From assembly GCA_964648365.1 (NCBI GenBank), contig CAZYLK010000006.1:1-64000 (forward strand): DNA of 64,000 nt, given 5' to 3'. This document shows positions 7,355-16,122 of the stretch, piece by piece. This DNA is from SURF-32 sp964648365. GTDB lineage: Bacteria > Planctomycetota > Phycisphaerae > UBA1845. The position numbers were made by a program, and so were the translations under genes. The notes beneath the pieces are model-generated. The model had not been told where the DNA came from and did not search any database. It was given only the letters and a program-made list of their open reading frames with translations. Every line of letters begins with the position of its first letter. The first letter of the stretch is position 1.

Positions 7355-7996
7355 TTACGGCCGCGCGATCGGCGGCGCCGCCTCCGGCAGGAGCGGTCGC
7401 GAGGTCGCCGGAAGGGCGGCGGCGGAAGAGGGCTCCAGTCCGGATGAAAAGAGGCTGATGGCGAAGGCCACCGCCTGGAGGTCTTCATCCGCGCCCGGCG
7501 ACGGCTGCGATTCTTTGATGCTCAGATAACTGACGTCGGTCCAGAAGGGATTACGCTCCAGATCGCGCAGGAACGCCAGCACGTCGGGCATCCGTCCGAC
7601 CGCCTCGCACGAATAGCGCAGCTCCAGCAGGCCGGGGTACTCCTGTCTCGGCAGCGGAACGATGCGCGCGACGCGCACGTTGTTCTTGCGCAGCAGTTCG
7701 TTCAGCGTGCCCAGATCGGACTCGACCGGTGTGCGCGACGGCATGGCCCCTTCACGCTGAAGGCGGTCTTCGAGCACGCCCAGATCCTGCCGGCGGCTGT
7801 CCAGCGTCGCCGAGATTTCCGCCAGTTCGGACCGCAACTGCCGCAGCGCCTGGCTGCGCGTCTCAACCTCCTTGAGGCTGGTCATCTGCGGACCGCTGAC
7901 GTACCAGATCACCGTGCCGATGAGGCCGGCGGCGATCAGCGCGCCCGCCGCGTCGATCCCGATGATGGACATGGAGGAGTACTTGGACATCACCAC
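7355..7996 (-). CDS. pilO: PilO-like inner-membrane platform protein
   Basis: The 213-residue protein has one N-terminal membrane helix (about residues 13-33). A heptad-rich coiled coil follows at about 40-85 (TSLKEVETRSQALRQLRSEL). The C-terminal ferredoxin-like domain carries the PilO-type core LELRYSCEAVGRMPDVLAFLRDLERNPFW. PilO pairs with PilN through this fold and forms the inner-membrane ring of type IV pilus and type II secretion machines. It starts within the end of pilN (7-bp overlap), indicating translational coupling. The final 35 residues are proline- and alanine-rich and probably disordered. Confidence 0.8.
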   Translation of the reverse strand: MVMSKYSSMSIIGIDAAGALIAAGLIGTVIWYVSGPQMTSLKEVETRSQALRQLRSELAEISATLDSRRQDLGVLEDRLQREGAMPSRTPVESDLGTLNELLRKNNVRVARIVPLPRQEYPGLLELRYSCEAVGRMPDVLAFLRDLERNPFWTDVSYLSIKESQPSPGADEDLQAVAFAISLFSSGLEPSSAAALPATSRPLLPEAAPPIARP

Positions 7997-8643
7997 CCGC
8001 AGACCAGCTCGAACCGATACAGATCAAAATCCACCGGCACGCCGCGCAGCGACGGCTCCTGGACGGAGCTGCGCAGCGTCACTTCATCAAACACGCCGGT
8101 TCCCTTAAGCCCGCGCATCAGTTCCAGAATCGACTGCTGGCGGCTCGAGAAACCCTGGATCACCAGGCGCCGCGGCGCCTCGATGATCACCCGCTGCCCC
8201 GATGCGGCCGGGGCGACATTCGTCCGCGCACTTCCCCCCAGGGTCATCTGTCCGCTCGTGGCCCGCGATCCGCCCGGCATCGCCGGATCGGTCGACAGCG
8301 ACGTCAGCCACATGTCCTCGGGCGCGACCCGACCGATCATCGCAATCAGCGCCGTCCACGATCGCTTGCCGCGCAGCGCGGCCGCCGCGTCGATCTGATT
8401 CGTCACCTCCGCGATCGACGTCGTGACCGTGATCAACTCGGCCTGGACGTCGTTGTAACGCGTCTGCGTGGTCCGCAGTTCCGAACTCAGCGAGGCGGCG
8501 CGGGCGTGCGCGGATATCCCCGAGGCCAGGGGAACCAGCGCCACGACCCCCGTCGTGCCGATGATGATGCCCCAGCGGGTCAGGTGCCGGCGCCGTCGTC
8601 GCGTCAGCGTCTGCTGTTTCGGGATGAGGTTGACGGCAATCAT
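7990..8643 (-). CDS. pilN: PilN-like inner-membrane platform protein
   Basis: The 217-residue protein starts with MIAVNLIPKQQ, the short cytoplasmic peptide of PilN family members (NLLP-like) that docks in the groove of PilM. It continues with an arginine-rich stop and a membrane helix at about residues 25-45. A coiled coil and a C-terminal ferredoxin-like half follow, with the PilN hallmark WTALIAMIGRVAPEDMWLTSLS. The start codon overlaps the pilM stop by 4 bp and the end overlaps pilO by 7 bp. A roughly 35-residue alanine-, glycine- and threonine-rich insert lies in the middle of the periplasmic domain. Confidence 0.85.
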   Translation of the reverse strand: MIAVNLIPKQQTLTRRRRRHLTRWGIIIGTTGVVALVPLASGISAHARAASLSSELRTTQTRYNDVQAELITVTTSIAEVTNQIDAAAALRGKRSWTALIAMIGRVAPEDMWLTSLSTDPAMPGGSRATSGQMTLGGSARTNVAPAASGQRVIIEAPRRLVIQGFSSRQQSILELMRGLKGTGVFDEVTLRSSVQEPSLRGVPVDFDLYRFELVCGW

Positions 8644-9743
8644 GGCACGTCGGCCTCCAGCGCCAGCCCGACCGCGGTCAGGCAGCGTTCCAGCGGCACG
8701 CGGCTCTCAGTCTCCAGCCCCAGCCGGCAGCCGGGCGCGTTGAGGTAGTCTCCCGGACGCTTGACTGGGATGCCGTGACTCTTGCCCAGAAACTCGGCCA
8801 GCCCGCGCATGCAGGCGCCGCCGCCGCACAGAATGAGATCTGCGGCCCGGGCCTTGGGGTAGCAACTCAGCACATACGAATAGGAGCGCTCGATCTCATC
8901 CACCAGTTTGGCCAGCGTCGGGCGCATCACGCCGAACAGCATCGCGGCGACCTCGCGGCTGGGCGTCGGCCCGTCGCCGGACTGTCGCACCCCGCGCGAG
9001 GAGGGTGCGATGCCGTGGTCGCACTTGTGTACTTCCGCCGCGTCCCAGGAGAGCTTCATTTCGTCTGCGATGCGCTGCGACCAGACGTGCCCGCCCGGAC
9101 CGGCGCTGCGGGCGAGCACCGGCGTTTCGCCCAGACACAGCACGAGCCGCGACTGCCGCGCCCCCAGATCCAGCACGCCCCAGACTTCGGCCGGGCCAAA
9201 CTCGTGAAGATAAAGCCCCGCCCGGTTCAGCGCGACCGGGCCGACGTCCACCCGTGTACATTCCAGCCCGGCGAGATGACACGCCTGGCTGACTCGATTC
9301 ACGGCGGTGTGCGCGGCGGCGATGCCGATCACGTTGGGCGCGCGGCCGGCGCCGTGCGGAATCTCCCAGTGCGCCGTCTCCACGTCGGCCAGGCTTGAGG
9401 AGGCAAGCCGCTTGATCTCCCAGTGGACGATGTCGTCCACTTCGTTCTCGGGATAGTTCGCCAGGCTCGGTAGCTCGATGGCGTGCAGTTCAATGTCCGG
9501 CGGACCCAGTTGGGCGACGACCCGACGCCCCTTGAACGTGCCCCGCTCAATGCACTCCATGATCCATTGGGAAAGCTCGGCCGCGTCTTCCTTCTCCGGC
9601 GCCGCGGCGCGCCGCGTTTCGACCATCTCAGTGACGAGCCACCGATCGGCGGTGCGGCGCAACTGCACCGCCCGCGCGGCCGTGGGTGAAATGTCCAGAG
9701 CCACACGCGACTGCTTCAGTGATGGACGCAATAGAGCAATCAA
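8640..9743 (-). CDS. pilM: PilM-like actin-fold ATPase
   Basis: The 367-residue protein has the PilM/FtsA-like actin fold. ALDISPTAARAVQL at the start corresponds to the phosphate-1 strand-turn. VWGVLDLGARQSRLVL near residues 188-203 and LILCGGGACMRGLAEFL near 307-323 correspond to the later phosphate and adenosine motifs. PilM is the cytoplasmic member of the PilMNOP platform and binds the PilN N-terminal peptide encoded by the next gene. The coupling with pilN (ATGA-type overlap) supports the assignment. It follows gspF in the same run. Confidence 0.88.
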   Translation of the reverse strand: MIALLRPSLKQSRVALDISPTAARAVQLRRTADRWLVTEMVETRRAAAPEKEDAAELSQWIMECIERGTFKGRRVVAQLGPPDIELHAIELPSLANYPENEVDDIVHWEIKRLASSSLADVETAHWEIPHGAGRAPNVIGIAAAHTAVNRVSQACHLAGLECTRVDVGPVALNRAGLYLHEFGPAEVWGVLDLGARQSRLVLCLGETPVLARSAGPGGHVWSQRIADEMKLSWDAAEVHKCDHGIAPSSRGVRQSGDGPTPSREVAAMLFGVMRPTLAKLVDEIERSYSYVLSCYPKARAADLILCGGGACMRGLAEFLGKSHGIPVKRPGDYLNAPGCRLGLETESRVPLERCLTAVGLALEADVP

Positions 9744-9771
9744 ACTTGAACCATCCTCGGGTTCCGATGCC

Positions 9772-10992
9772 TCATCCGATGGCCGCCGTCATGTCGAACA
9801 GCGGAAGGAAGAGCGACACGGCCACCGTTCCGACCACCAGGCCCATGATCAGGAGGATCATCGGCTCAAACAGACGGGTGATCGTACCGATCAGCTCCGC
9901 ATTATCGTCCTCCAGCGACTGGGCGCAGAAGCTGATCGCAGGGCCGAGATTGCCGCTCTCCTCGCCCGTGTGAACGGAGTAGTAGATCGACGGACTGATA
10001 AAACCCGACCGCATCAGAGCGGCACTGATCTGGTCACCGGCGGTCACCGAACCTTCGATGTCATGAATCAGCTTCTGAAAACGGGCGTTGGAGGTCACGC
10101 CCCGGCAGAGTTCGAGGGCCTCAAGCAGTCCGACGCGACACTCAATCAGCGTGCCCAGGGTCCGAAACAACTGCCCCTGGATCAGCCGGGACGCGAGCCG
10201 CCCGAACAGGGGGACTTCCGTCTGAACGTTGATCAGAAACTGCCGCCCCGCCGCTGACGCCAGGCCGACGGTGATCGCGATGATGAACGTGCCGGCGCCG
10301 ACCACGAGCCACTCCCAGTAGGCCCGCAGCGACGTGGACACATGGAGCAGGAACTCGGTCGAAGCCGGCAGGTCGAGCCGCAGCGTCTCGAACATCCCCG
10401 CAAAGCGCGGGATCACGAACAGCAGCAGCACCAGCAGCACTTTCGTACACAGAAACGTCAGAAACGCGGGATAGGCCAGGGCGCCGATGATCTTGTTCCG
10501 CAGCGCCCGCCGCCGCCCCAGAATGCCGCACAGCCGTTCAAACATGTCGGGCAACGTCGCGCTGGCCTCACCGGCGGCAATCACGGCGCGGTAGCTGGGC
10601 TCGAACGAGCGCGGGTGCTTGCCCATCGCGTCCGCCAGCGGCGCGCCCTGCTCCAGATCTGAAATAAGCTGATTTACAATGGCAATGTGCCCGGGCTTGC
10701 GCAACTGCCTGCGCACCGCGGTCAGGGCCGGCACGACGCCGGCGCCCGATTTGAGCAGCATGGCCATCTGCTTGGTCAGAAAGAGAAGCGGCTTCAGCGT
10801 CAGTCGCGCATCGGCGGCCCGGCGACGCCCACGCGCAGGCGCCGCGCGAGGCTTGCTGGCGGCCGGCGTGATCTCTGTAACCAGCAGGCCGCTGCGCCGC
10901 AGCTTTTCGACAGCTTCGCGGACGTCGCCGGCCTCGATCACGTCGGTGACGCGCTTGCCGGACGGGTCGAGCGCCTGGTAGGTCAGGTTCAC
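9772..10992 (-). CDS. gspF: GspF/PilC inner-membrane platform protein
   Basis: The 406-residue protein has the full PilC/GspF layout. An N-terminal cytoplasmic region (YQALDPSGKRVTDVIEA, then a basic linker) is followed by two repeated GspF domains, each ending in membrane helices. The repeat signature is seen as LKSGAGVVPALTAVRRQLRKP with FEPSYRAVIAAGEASATLPDML-like, and later LIECRVGLLEALELCRGVT with YSVHTGEESGNLGPAI. Three main membrane segments occur near residues 165-190, 215-240 and 375-400. This is the platform on which pilins are inserted by the GspE motor. The start overlaps the end of gspE by 4 bp. Confidence 0.93.
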   Translation of the reverse strand: MNLTYQALDPSGKRVTDVIEAGDVREAVEKLRRSGLLVTEITPAASKPRAAPARGRRRAADARLTLKPLLFLTKQMAMLLKSGAGVVPALTAVRRQLRKPGHIAIVNQLISDLEQGAPLADAMGKHPRSFEPSYRAVIAAGEASATLPDMFERLCGILGRRRALRNKIIGALAYPAFLTFLCTKVLLVLLLFVIPRFAGMFETLRLDLPASTEFLLHVSTSLRAYWEWLVVGAGTFIIAITVGLASAAGRQFLINVQTEVPLFGRLASRLIQGQLFRTLGTLIECRVGLLEALELCRGVTSNARFQKLIHDIEGSVTAGDQISAALMRSGFISPSIYYSVHTGEESGNLGPAISFCAQSLEDDNAELIGTITRLFEPMILLIMGLVVGTVAVSLFLPLFDMTAAIG

Positions 10993-12740
10993 GCCGTCGC
11001 CTCCGTCAGGCCGCTGCCGGTGGGATCGCCCACGTCCACCGTCTCGCTGCGCGTCACCCGTAAGACCTCTTCAAGCGTCGAGTCGCCCGCCTCGACCAGA
11101 TCGAGCGCCTTGTGCCGCAGCGTCCGCCACCCGGACTGGGCCAGGTAGGTGCGAATGCCCGCCTCGTTGGCTTCGCTCTGAACCAGGCGACGCAATTCCG
11201 CATCCATGATCATGATCTCATAGATGCCGATACGCCCGCGGAAGCCGGTGTTGTGGCACTCCCGACAGCCCTCCCCCTTGTGGAACAGGTCGTTCGTGCG
11301 ATGCTCCCAGCCTACGCTCTGCAGCAGGCTCGCCGACGGATAATAGGACGCGCCGCACGACGGGCAGATCTTGCGGGCCAGTCGCTGTGACACGAAGCCC
11401 AGAACGCTGGACGAAATCAGGTACGGTTCGATGCCCATGTCGAGCAGGCGCATCACGCCGCCGGGGCAGTCGTTGGTGTGCAGCGTGGAGAGCACCAGGT
11501 GCCCCGTCAGCGCCGCCTGCACGGCCACCCGCGCCGTGGGCTCATCGCGCATCTCGCCCACCATGATGATGTCCGGATCCTGCCGCAGGATCGAGCGCAG
11601 TGCGCGGGCAAAGGTCAGGCCGACGCCGTCGTTGACCTGAATCTGGTTGATCAGCGGAAGCTGGTATTCAACCGGGTCTTCGATCGTGACGATGTTCGTG
11701 CCTTCGTCGCGCAGCAGGTCCAGGCACGAATAGAGCGTCGTCGTCTTGCCGCTGCCGGTCGGACCGGTCACGAGCATGAGGCCGTACGGACTGCGCACCA
11801 TCGCCTCGATGGCCATGCGATCGCGTTCGCCCACGCCCAGCGCGCCGAGTTCGAAGCTCAGATTGCTCTTGTCGAGAATGCGGATGACGATCTTCTCTCC
11901 CAGGATCGTCGGCATACTCGAGCCGCGCAGGTCGATCTCGCGGCCGTCGGCCACAATGTGGACGCGGCCTTCCTGCGGCAGGCGCTTTTCGGAGATGTCC
12001 ATCCGCCCGATGACCTTGATGCGCGAGACGATAGCCGCGTGCATGTTGCGCGGCGGGTGAAGCAGTTCGCGCAGGCGGCCGTCGATGCGATAGCGGATGT
12101 GCGTCGCATCGCGATCCGGCTCGACGTGGATGTCGCTGGCGCCGTCGCGCAGGGCGGTCATGATGGCCAGGTTGACCAGGTTCACCACCGGGCTGCCATC
12201 AACCATTTTGTCCAGGTCGGTGACGGGGCCTTCGTCGATGGCCTCATGCTCGGTGATCTGAACGTCGGATTCCTCGATGGTGGCGAGGAAGGCGTCGACG
12301 GTGACCTCTTCGGTCAGGTACTTGCGCTGAAACTCCTCCAGGTTCTCCTCGAGCACGAGCACCGGCCGCACGTCGCATTCGGTGAGCTGCCGGAGTCGGT
12401 CCATCGTGGGCAGCGACTGCGGCTCCACCATCGCCACGGTCAGTTCGTCGCGCACGCGGAACATGGGAAGCACGCGCAGGCGCTGCGCCTCTTCCTTGGA
12501 GATGCTGCGGGCCGCCTTCGGATCGATCAGCCCGTGGCGGAGCACGCAGCCGCGGACGTCGAGCTTCTTGGACAGGGCATTGACCAGCGCCGTCGACGAG
12601 ATGGCGCCGATGTTGATCAGGTTGCTGCCGAGCCGCCCGCCCCCCTCCTGCTGCCGCGCCAGCGCAGCCGCCAACTGGTCGGGGCTGATCAGCCCTTCCG
12701 AGATCAACTGCTCGCCGAGTTTGACCGCCTGTTCAATCAC
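10989..12740 (-). CDS. gspE: GspE/PilB assembly ATPase
   Basis: The 583-residue hexameric motor carries an N-terminal MshEN-type domain (about residues 1-150), a region that binds c-di-GMP in some relatives. The ATPase core follows: Walker A GPTGSGKTTT near 315-324, an Asp box with Walker B DPDIIMVGEMRDEPTA near 385-400, and a His box LVLSTLHTND. A four-cysteine zinc site (CPSCG ... CRECHNTGFRGR) lies near 455-500. The start is GTG, with no Shine-Dalgarno. The base immediately upstream belongs to CCTCC followed by a CGAATRR repeat, so the original leader has been replaced. Neighbouring HD-GYP and GGDEF-like genes suggest c-di-GMP input. Confidence 0.95.
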   Translation of the reverse strand: MIEQAVKLGEQLISEGLISPDQLAAALARQQEGGGRLGSNLINIGAISSTALVNALSKKLDVRGCVLRHGLIDPKAARSISKEEAQRLRVLPMFRVRDELTVAMVEPQSLPTMDRLRQLTECDVRPVLVLEENLEEFQRKYLTEEVTVDAFLATIEESDVQITEHEAIDEGPVTDLDKMVDGSPVVNLVNLAIMTALRDGASDIHVEPDRDATHIRYRIDGRLRELLHPPRNMHAAIVSRIKVIGRMDISEKRLPQEGRVHIVADGREIDLRGSSMPTILGEKIVIRILDKSNLSFELGALGVGERDRMAIEAMVRSPYGLMLVTGPTGSGKTTTLYSCLDLLRDEGTNIVTIEDPVEYQLPLINQIQVNDGVGLTFARALRSILRQDPDIIMVGEMRDEPTARVAVQAALTGHLVLSTLHTNDCPGGVMRLLDMGIEPYLISSSVLGFVSQRLARKICPSCGASYYPSASLLQSVGWEHRTNDLFHKGEGCRECHNTGFRGRIGIYEIMIMDAELRRLVQSEANEAGIRTYLAQSGWRTLRHKALDLVEAGDSTLEEVLRVTRSETVDVGDPTGSGLTEATA

Positions 12741-12745
12741 TGGAG

Positions 12746-12784
12746 GAATAGCGAATGGCGAATAGCGAATAACAAATTAAGAAC
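12746..12784 (+). repeat. CGAATRR word repeat, copy 4, at the gspE leader
   Basis: Another copy of the repeat found at 2.7-3.2 kb. It lies 5 bp upstream of the gspE GTG start, where a ribosome site would be expected. Confidence 0.82.
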
Positions 12785-12833
12785 AACAATCGCACACCAC
12801 TTCCTCAACCGCCATACGATGGCCGATCCTTCT

Positions 12834-12951
12834 TCCCTTCGTGCCTTCTTCCCTCCGTCGCTTCATGGATTAGTGGCTTCCTGCCTCCGTGTTTTTGTCC
12901 CCCTCCGTGGCTCCGTGCCCTCTTCCCCTCCGTGCCTTCGTGCCTTCCTAG
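12834..12951 (+). repeat. CACGRAGG word repeat abutting the STAS stop
   Basis: Plus-strand words CCTTCGTGCC, CCTCCGTGCC and CCTCCGTGGC recur irregularly over about 118 bp. On the minus strand the repeat (GAAGGCACGAAGGCACGGAGG) begins at the STAS stop codon TAG at 12950-12948. The rest of the gene-free stretch at 12785-12833 shows nothing. Confidence 0.82.
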
Positions 12952-13283
12952 AGAAAGCTCCTCACCGCATCCTGCACCTGCTCAAAGAACTGCATCCGCT
13001 TGGACAGGCCCGTCAGTTCCAGCACTTCGCGCACGGTCGGGGCGACGCTGACGAGCCGCAGGCGCGAGGTGCGTTGTTCCATCTGTTCCGCCGCGTCAAG
13101 CAGGGCCTCCAGCGCCGTGCTGTCGACGTAGGGCACTTCGTACAGGTCCAGCACAACGCGGGCGTTTGAGGTCGACAGCCGGCGCTTCAAGCGCTGTGCG
13201 AAGACGGTCGCATCGTCTTCCACGAGCGTCCCGATCGGCTTGATCACCTCGACCGTGCCGACCTGTTGCGTCTCGATCTTCAC
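12948..13283 (-). CDS. STAS-domain anti-sigma-factor antagonist-like protein
   Basis: The 111-residue protein is a single STAS domain. The core VVLDLYEVPYVDSTALEALL (about residues 43-62) holds the DS pair in which the serine is phosphorylated in SpoIIAA-type antagonists. In partner-switching systems such a protein is phosphorylated by a serine kinase of the RsbW type and dephosphorylated by an RsbU-type phosphatase. No RsbW-like kinase is seen nearby, but an RsbU-type phosphatase is at 27.5-29.4 kb. Its ATG overlaps the stop of the GGDEF-like gene by 4 bp, so it is made together with the c-di-GMP module and may connect it to the pilus genes downstream. Confidence 0.9.
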   Translation of the reverse strand: MKIETQQVGTVEVIKPIGTLVEDDATVFAQRLKRRLSTSNARVVLDLYEVPYVDSTALEALLDAAEQMEQRTSRLRLVSVAPTVREVLELTGLSKRMQFFEQVQDAVRSFL

Positions 13284-14806
13284 GTCCGCGCTCCGCCGCC
13301 GGTCGCCGCGGACGACTCAGCCCCCGCCGTCACCGGCGGCGCCTCCTTCGAATCTCCATCCCCTCCCCCGGCCCTGAGTGCCTCCTTACCCGCTTCCCCC
13401 TTCGTGCCTTCGTGCCTGAGTGCCTCCGTGCCTTCTCCCCCCTTCGTCGCTTCGTGGCTTCTTCCCCTAGTGCCTGCTTCCAGGTCACTGGCGATGTTCA
13501 CTTCGTCGATCCGCGCCTGACGGCACATGCGCATGGCCTGCGCCACCATGGCCGTCAGCGGTGGCCGCGTCGTGCCGCTGCCGGACACGCCGCACCGTAC
13601 GCGCACGGCCACACCCCACCGCGCCTCGTTGCCGCACAGCGCCTTCAGGCGGGACATCAACTGCTCCAGAATGAGCATCGCCAGGTTCGAGTCGACGCGC
13701 CGCAGGAACAGCAAGAAACGGGTGCCGTCGAAGCGACCGAGGCAATCATCGGTGCGCACCTTCCGCTGCAACAGCGCCGCGGACTCGCGGATGACCTGAT
13801 CCGCAAGTTCCCACTGGCCGTTGTCGTTGAGGTGGCGAAGCTGCTCCAACGCGATCACGGCGATCACTGCCGGCTCGCCCTGCCCATAGGCCTGCTTAAG
13901 CCCGTGCTCCGCACTGGCAAAGAACGCCTCGCGAACGAGCAGCCCGGAGACCGGGTCGAGACGCCCGGCGCTGCGGCCGCGACACGCCTCGCCCAGACAG
14001 TTCCAGAAATGGTTGATCAGCAGCGCCGACGCCCGCAGCAACGGGCGATTGTCCGCCGCGTTGCCGTTGAACTGCCCAACGGTCACGACGCCGATGCGAC
14101 GGGCGCCCTGCGACACGGGAAAGACCCACGCCAGCGGCTCGTCCGACTCGGCGGCGAGCGCCGTCACGAGTTCTCCCTGCGTCTGATCGCCGGCCAGGAA
14201 CGCGCGGCCGCTGGTCACGACGTGCCCGATGATGCCCTTTCTCGTGCTGCGAAGCTCCTGCTGATCGAACGGATCGACCTCGCGCAGCGGCACCAGGTCT
14301 CCGCCTTCGCACAGGATGCGATAGAGCTTGACGTGCGTCGCCTGGCAGCACTGGTAGAGCACCGAGCGGGCAAACTCGCCGAACTCGGGCCAGGGGTCGT
14401 TGTCGTTGCGATTGGTCTCGAGCCAGTCGTCGAACTGCTCGATGGCGGCCGCGATGCCGCCCATCGACGTGTCCTGCACGATGACGTGCGCCTGCGTGTC
14501 CGCGTGCGTCGGATCGGTCGCAGACGGCGCCGGCAGCCGCGTCTGAGGCGCCTTGGCCGCCGTCGGTCGCGTGGACGTCGCGGTCCACGAGCCGATCGCC
14601 AGGATCGACATCGCGCCGGCCGCGATGACGGCGGCGCTCCACGGTCGGTCCCAGAATCCCGGGGGGGGGGAAGCGCAGACGAGGGCAACCCAGAACACCG
14701 TACACAACGACGCCAGCAGGAATCCCCGGCGCGCCCCAAGGAGGCGCGCGCCGACGCCTGCGGCGAGCACAATCGGCAACCAGGGCAGAAGTACGTTCAG
14801 GCTCAT
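13280..14806 (-). CDS. Membrane GAF protein with degenerate GGDEF domain
   Basis: The 508-residue protein has two or three N-terminal membrane segments (about residues 5-70) and a GAF-like sensor domain near 150-270. A GGDEF-like domain follows at about 285-440. It keeps the DPVSGLLVREAF entry and the general fold, but the catalytic GG(D/E)EF is DGTRF (in GRFDGTRFLLFL), so diguanylate cyclase activity is unlikely. It is more probably a receptor or regulator. The last 60 or so residues (from GRSHEATKGG) are the translation of a CACGRAGG word repeat rather than protein-like sequence. The gene overlaps both neighbours by 4 bp. Confidence 0.82.
   Translation of the reverse strand: MSLNVLLPWLPIVLAAGVGARLLGARRGFLLASLCTVFWVALVCASPPPGFWDRPWSAAVIAAGAMSILAIGSWTATSTRPTAAKAPQTRLPAPSATDPTHADTQAHVIVQDTSMGGIAAAIEQFDDWLETNRNDNDPWPEFGEFARSVLYQCCQATHVKLYRILCEGGDLVPLREVDPFDQQELRSTRKGIIGHVVTSGRAFLAGDQTQGELVTALAAESDEPLAWVFPVSQGARRIGVVTVGQFNGNAADNRPLLRASALLINHFWNCLGEACRGRSAGRLDPVSGLLVREAFFASAEHGLKQAYGQGEPAVIAVIALEQLRHLNDNGQWELADQVIRESAALLQRKVRTDDCLGRFDGTRFLLFLRRVDSNLAMLILEQLMSRLKALCGNEARWGVAVRVRCGVSGSGTTRPPLTAMVAQAMRMCRQARIDEVNIASDLEAGTRGRSHEATKGGEGTEALRHEGTKGEAGKEALRAGGGDGDSKEAPPVTAGAESSAATGGGART
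13372..13486 (+). repeat. CACGRAGG word repeat inside the GGDEF-gene 3' end
   Basis: Plus-strand words such as CCTTCGTGCC, GAGTGCCTCC and CTTCGTGGCTTC repeat across 115 bp. On the minus strand they read in frame and encode the tail GRSHEATKGGEGTEALRHEG. Confidence 0.82.
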
Positions 14807-16122
14807 CGGGGCGTCCCATCCTCCTTCGTCTGCTCGTCCGGTTCCTTAAGCAGCATAGCCTCAGCCTCCTCGAAGAGCGCCTGCCAGGGCCCGTCGTCCT
14901 CTGCTTCACAACGCTGCCGGATGAACCGGGCGAATTCAGCGGCCAGTTCGGGGTCGACGGTGGTCCCCGCCTCGTCCTCGATGATGCTGATCGCTTTCCG
15001 CCAGTCGAAGGCCTTGCGGTAGGAACGGCTGGAGGTCAGCGCGTCGAAGATGTCAGCCACCTGGATGATGCGCGCCTGGAGCGGGATGTCCCGCCCGGCC
15101 AGCCCGTCGGGGTACCCGCTGCCGTCGTAGCGCTCGTGGTGATGCCGGATCCCGTCGAGTGCGCCCGCCAGTTGTGGCACGCGGCGGACGACCTCGAAGC
15201 TGCGCACGGGGTGCTCCTTGATGTGCTCAAACTCCTCGTCCGTCAGCTTGCCCGGCTTTTTGAGCACTTCGTCGCGGATCCCGATCTTGCCGACGTCGTG
15301 CAGCAGCGCCGACCACTCGAGCATCTGCAAGTCTTCATGGTTCAGCCCGATCTGCCGGCCGAGTTGCGTCGCGTAGTAACCGACCCGGATGGAATGGCCG
15401 GACGTATACGGATCCTTCTGATCCACCGTCGCCACCAGCGACCGCACCAGGTCGACCGAGACCTGGCGAAGCTGGTGGTGCAGGCGGATGTTGGCGATCA
15501 GGTCGGCGCAATACGCGCACAGCACGTCCGCGAGGTTCATGTCGGCGGCGCGCAGCTCGTCGGTCGTCGTTTCGCGGACGACCAGCGCGATCATGATCAG
15601 TTCGGTGTTGCAGACGATCGGCGCCGCCAGGATTTCGACGATGCCGCTGGCGCGGGCCTCATCGGCCGCGGGCTCAACGATCACCATTTGCGCGTCCGCC
15701 GCCCGATCGAGAAACGACGCAACCCACGGGGATTCCTGAAGCCGGGACACGTCGCCGGCCAGCGATTCATAACGCCATCTCCCCTTGCCGCCGTCCGCGA
15801 AGGCGACCAGATGACGGTTGTAGGTGGCCGTGATCGTGCGGGCGAAGAGCGCCTTGACCTGCGGCTCGTCCATCACGTTGGGCAGTTGCCGCGTAATGTC
15901 GAATACGGCGCCGAGCTGGTCGTACAGGCCGAGTAACTCGTCCGCCATGCCGGCATGTTCGCACACGACGAGGTGCGCGGCCTGGTCGACGGTATCGAGC
16001 GCCGACATCATGTCCCCCGCACCCTCGCCTGACCGGAGCCGCTCGCGCATGCTCTTGATCTGCACGAGCAGTCCCGCTGCGGGCGGCTGATCTGCATTCC
16101 ATTGGACGGGTGTGTCAGGCAT
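14803..16122 (-). CDS. GAF/HD-GYP c-di-GMP phosphodiesterase-like protein
   Basis: With its ATG at 16122 the protein has 439 residues: an N-terminal GAF-like region (about 80-220) and an HD-GYP domain at about 250-420. The HD dyad is in LLHDVGKIGI, an earlier metal ligand is in SGHSIRVGYY, and the GYP motif is in HHERYDGSGYPDGL. These residues predict an active phosphodiesterase that hydrolyses c-di-GMP. The ATG overlaps the response-regulator stop by 8 bp. A longer in-frame extension upstream is the translation of a CACGRAGG repeat and is not counted. Context: kinase, receiver, HD-GYP and GGDEF-like genes form one coupled signalling block ahead of the pilus genes. Confidence 0.93.
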   Translation of the reverse strand: MPDTPVQWNADQPPAAGLLVQIKSMRERLRSGEGAGDMMSALDTVDQAAHLVVCEHAGMADELLGLYDQLGAVFDITRQLPNVMDEPQVKALFARTITATYNRHLVAFADGGKGRWRYESLAGDVSRLQESPWVASFLDRAADAQMVIVEPAADEARASGIVEILAAPIVCNTELIMIALVVRETTTDELRAADMNLADVLCAYCADLIANIRLHHQLRQVSVDLVRSLVATVDQKDPYTSGHSIRVGYYATQLGRQIGLNHEDLQMLEWSALLHDVGKIGIRDEVLKKPGKLTDEEFEHIKEHPVRSFEVVRRVPQLAGALDGIRHHHERYDGSGYPDGLAGRDIPLQARIIQVADIFDALTSSRSYRKAFDWRKAISIIEDEAGTTVDPELAAEFARFIRQRCEAEDDGPWQALFEEAEAMLLKEPDEQTKEDGTPR

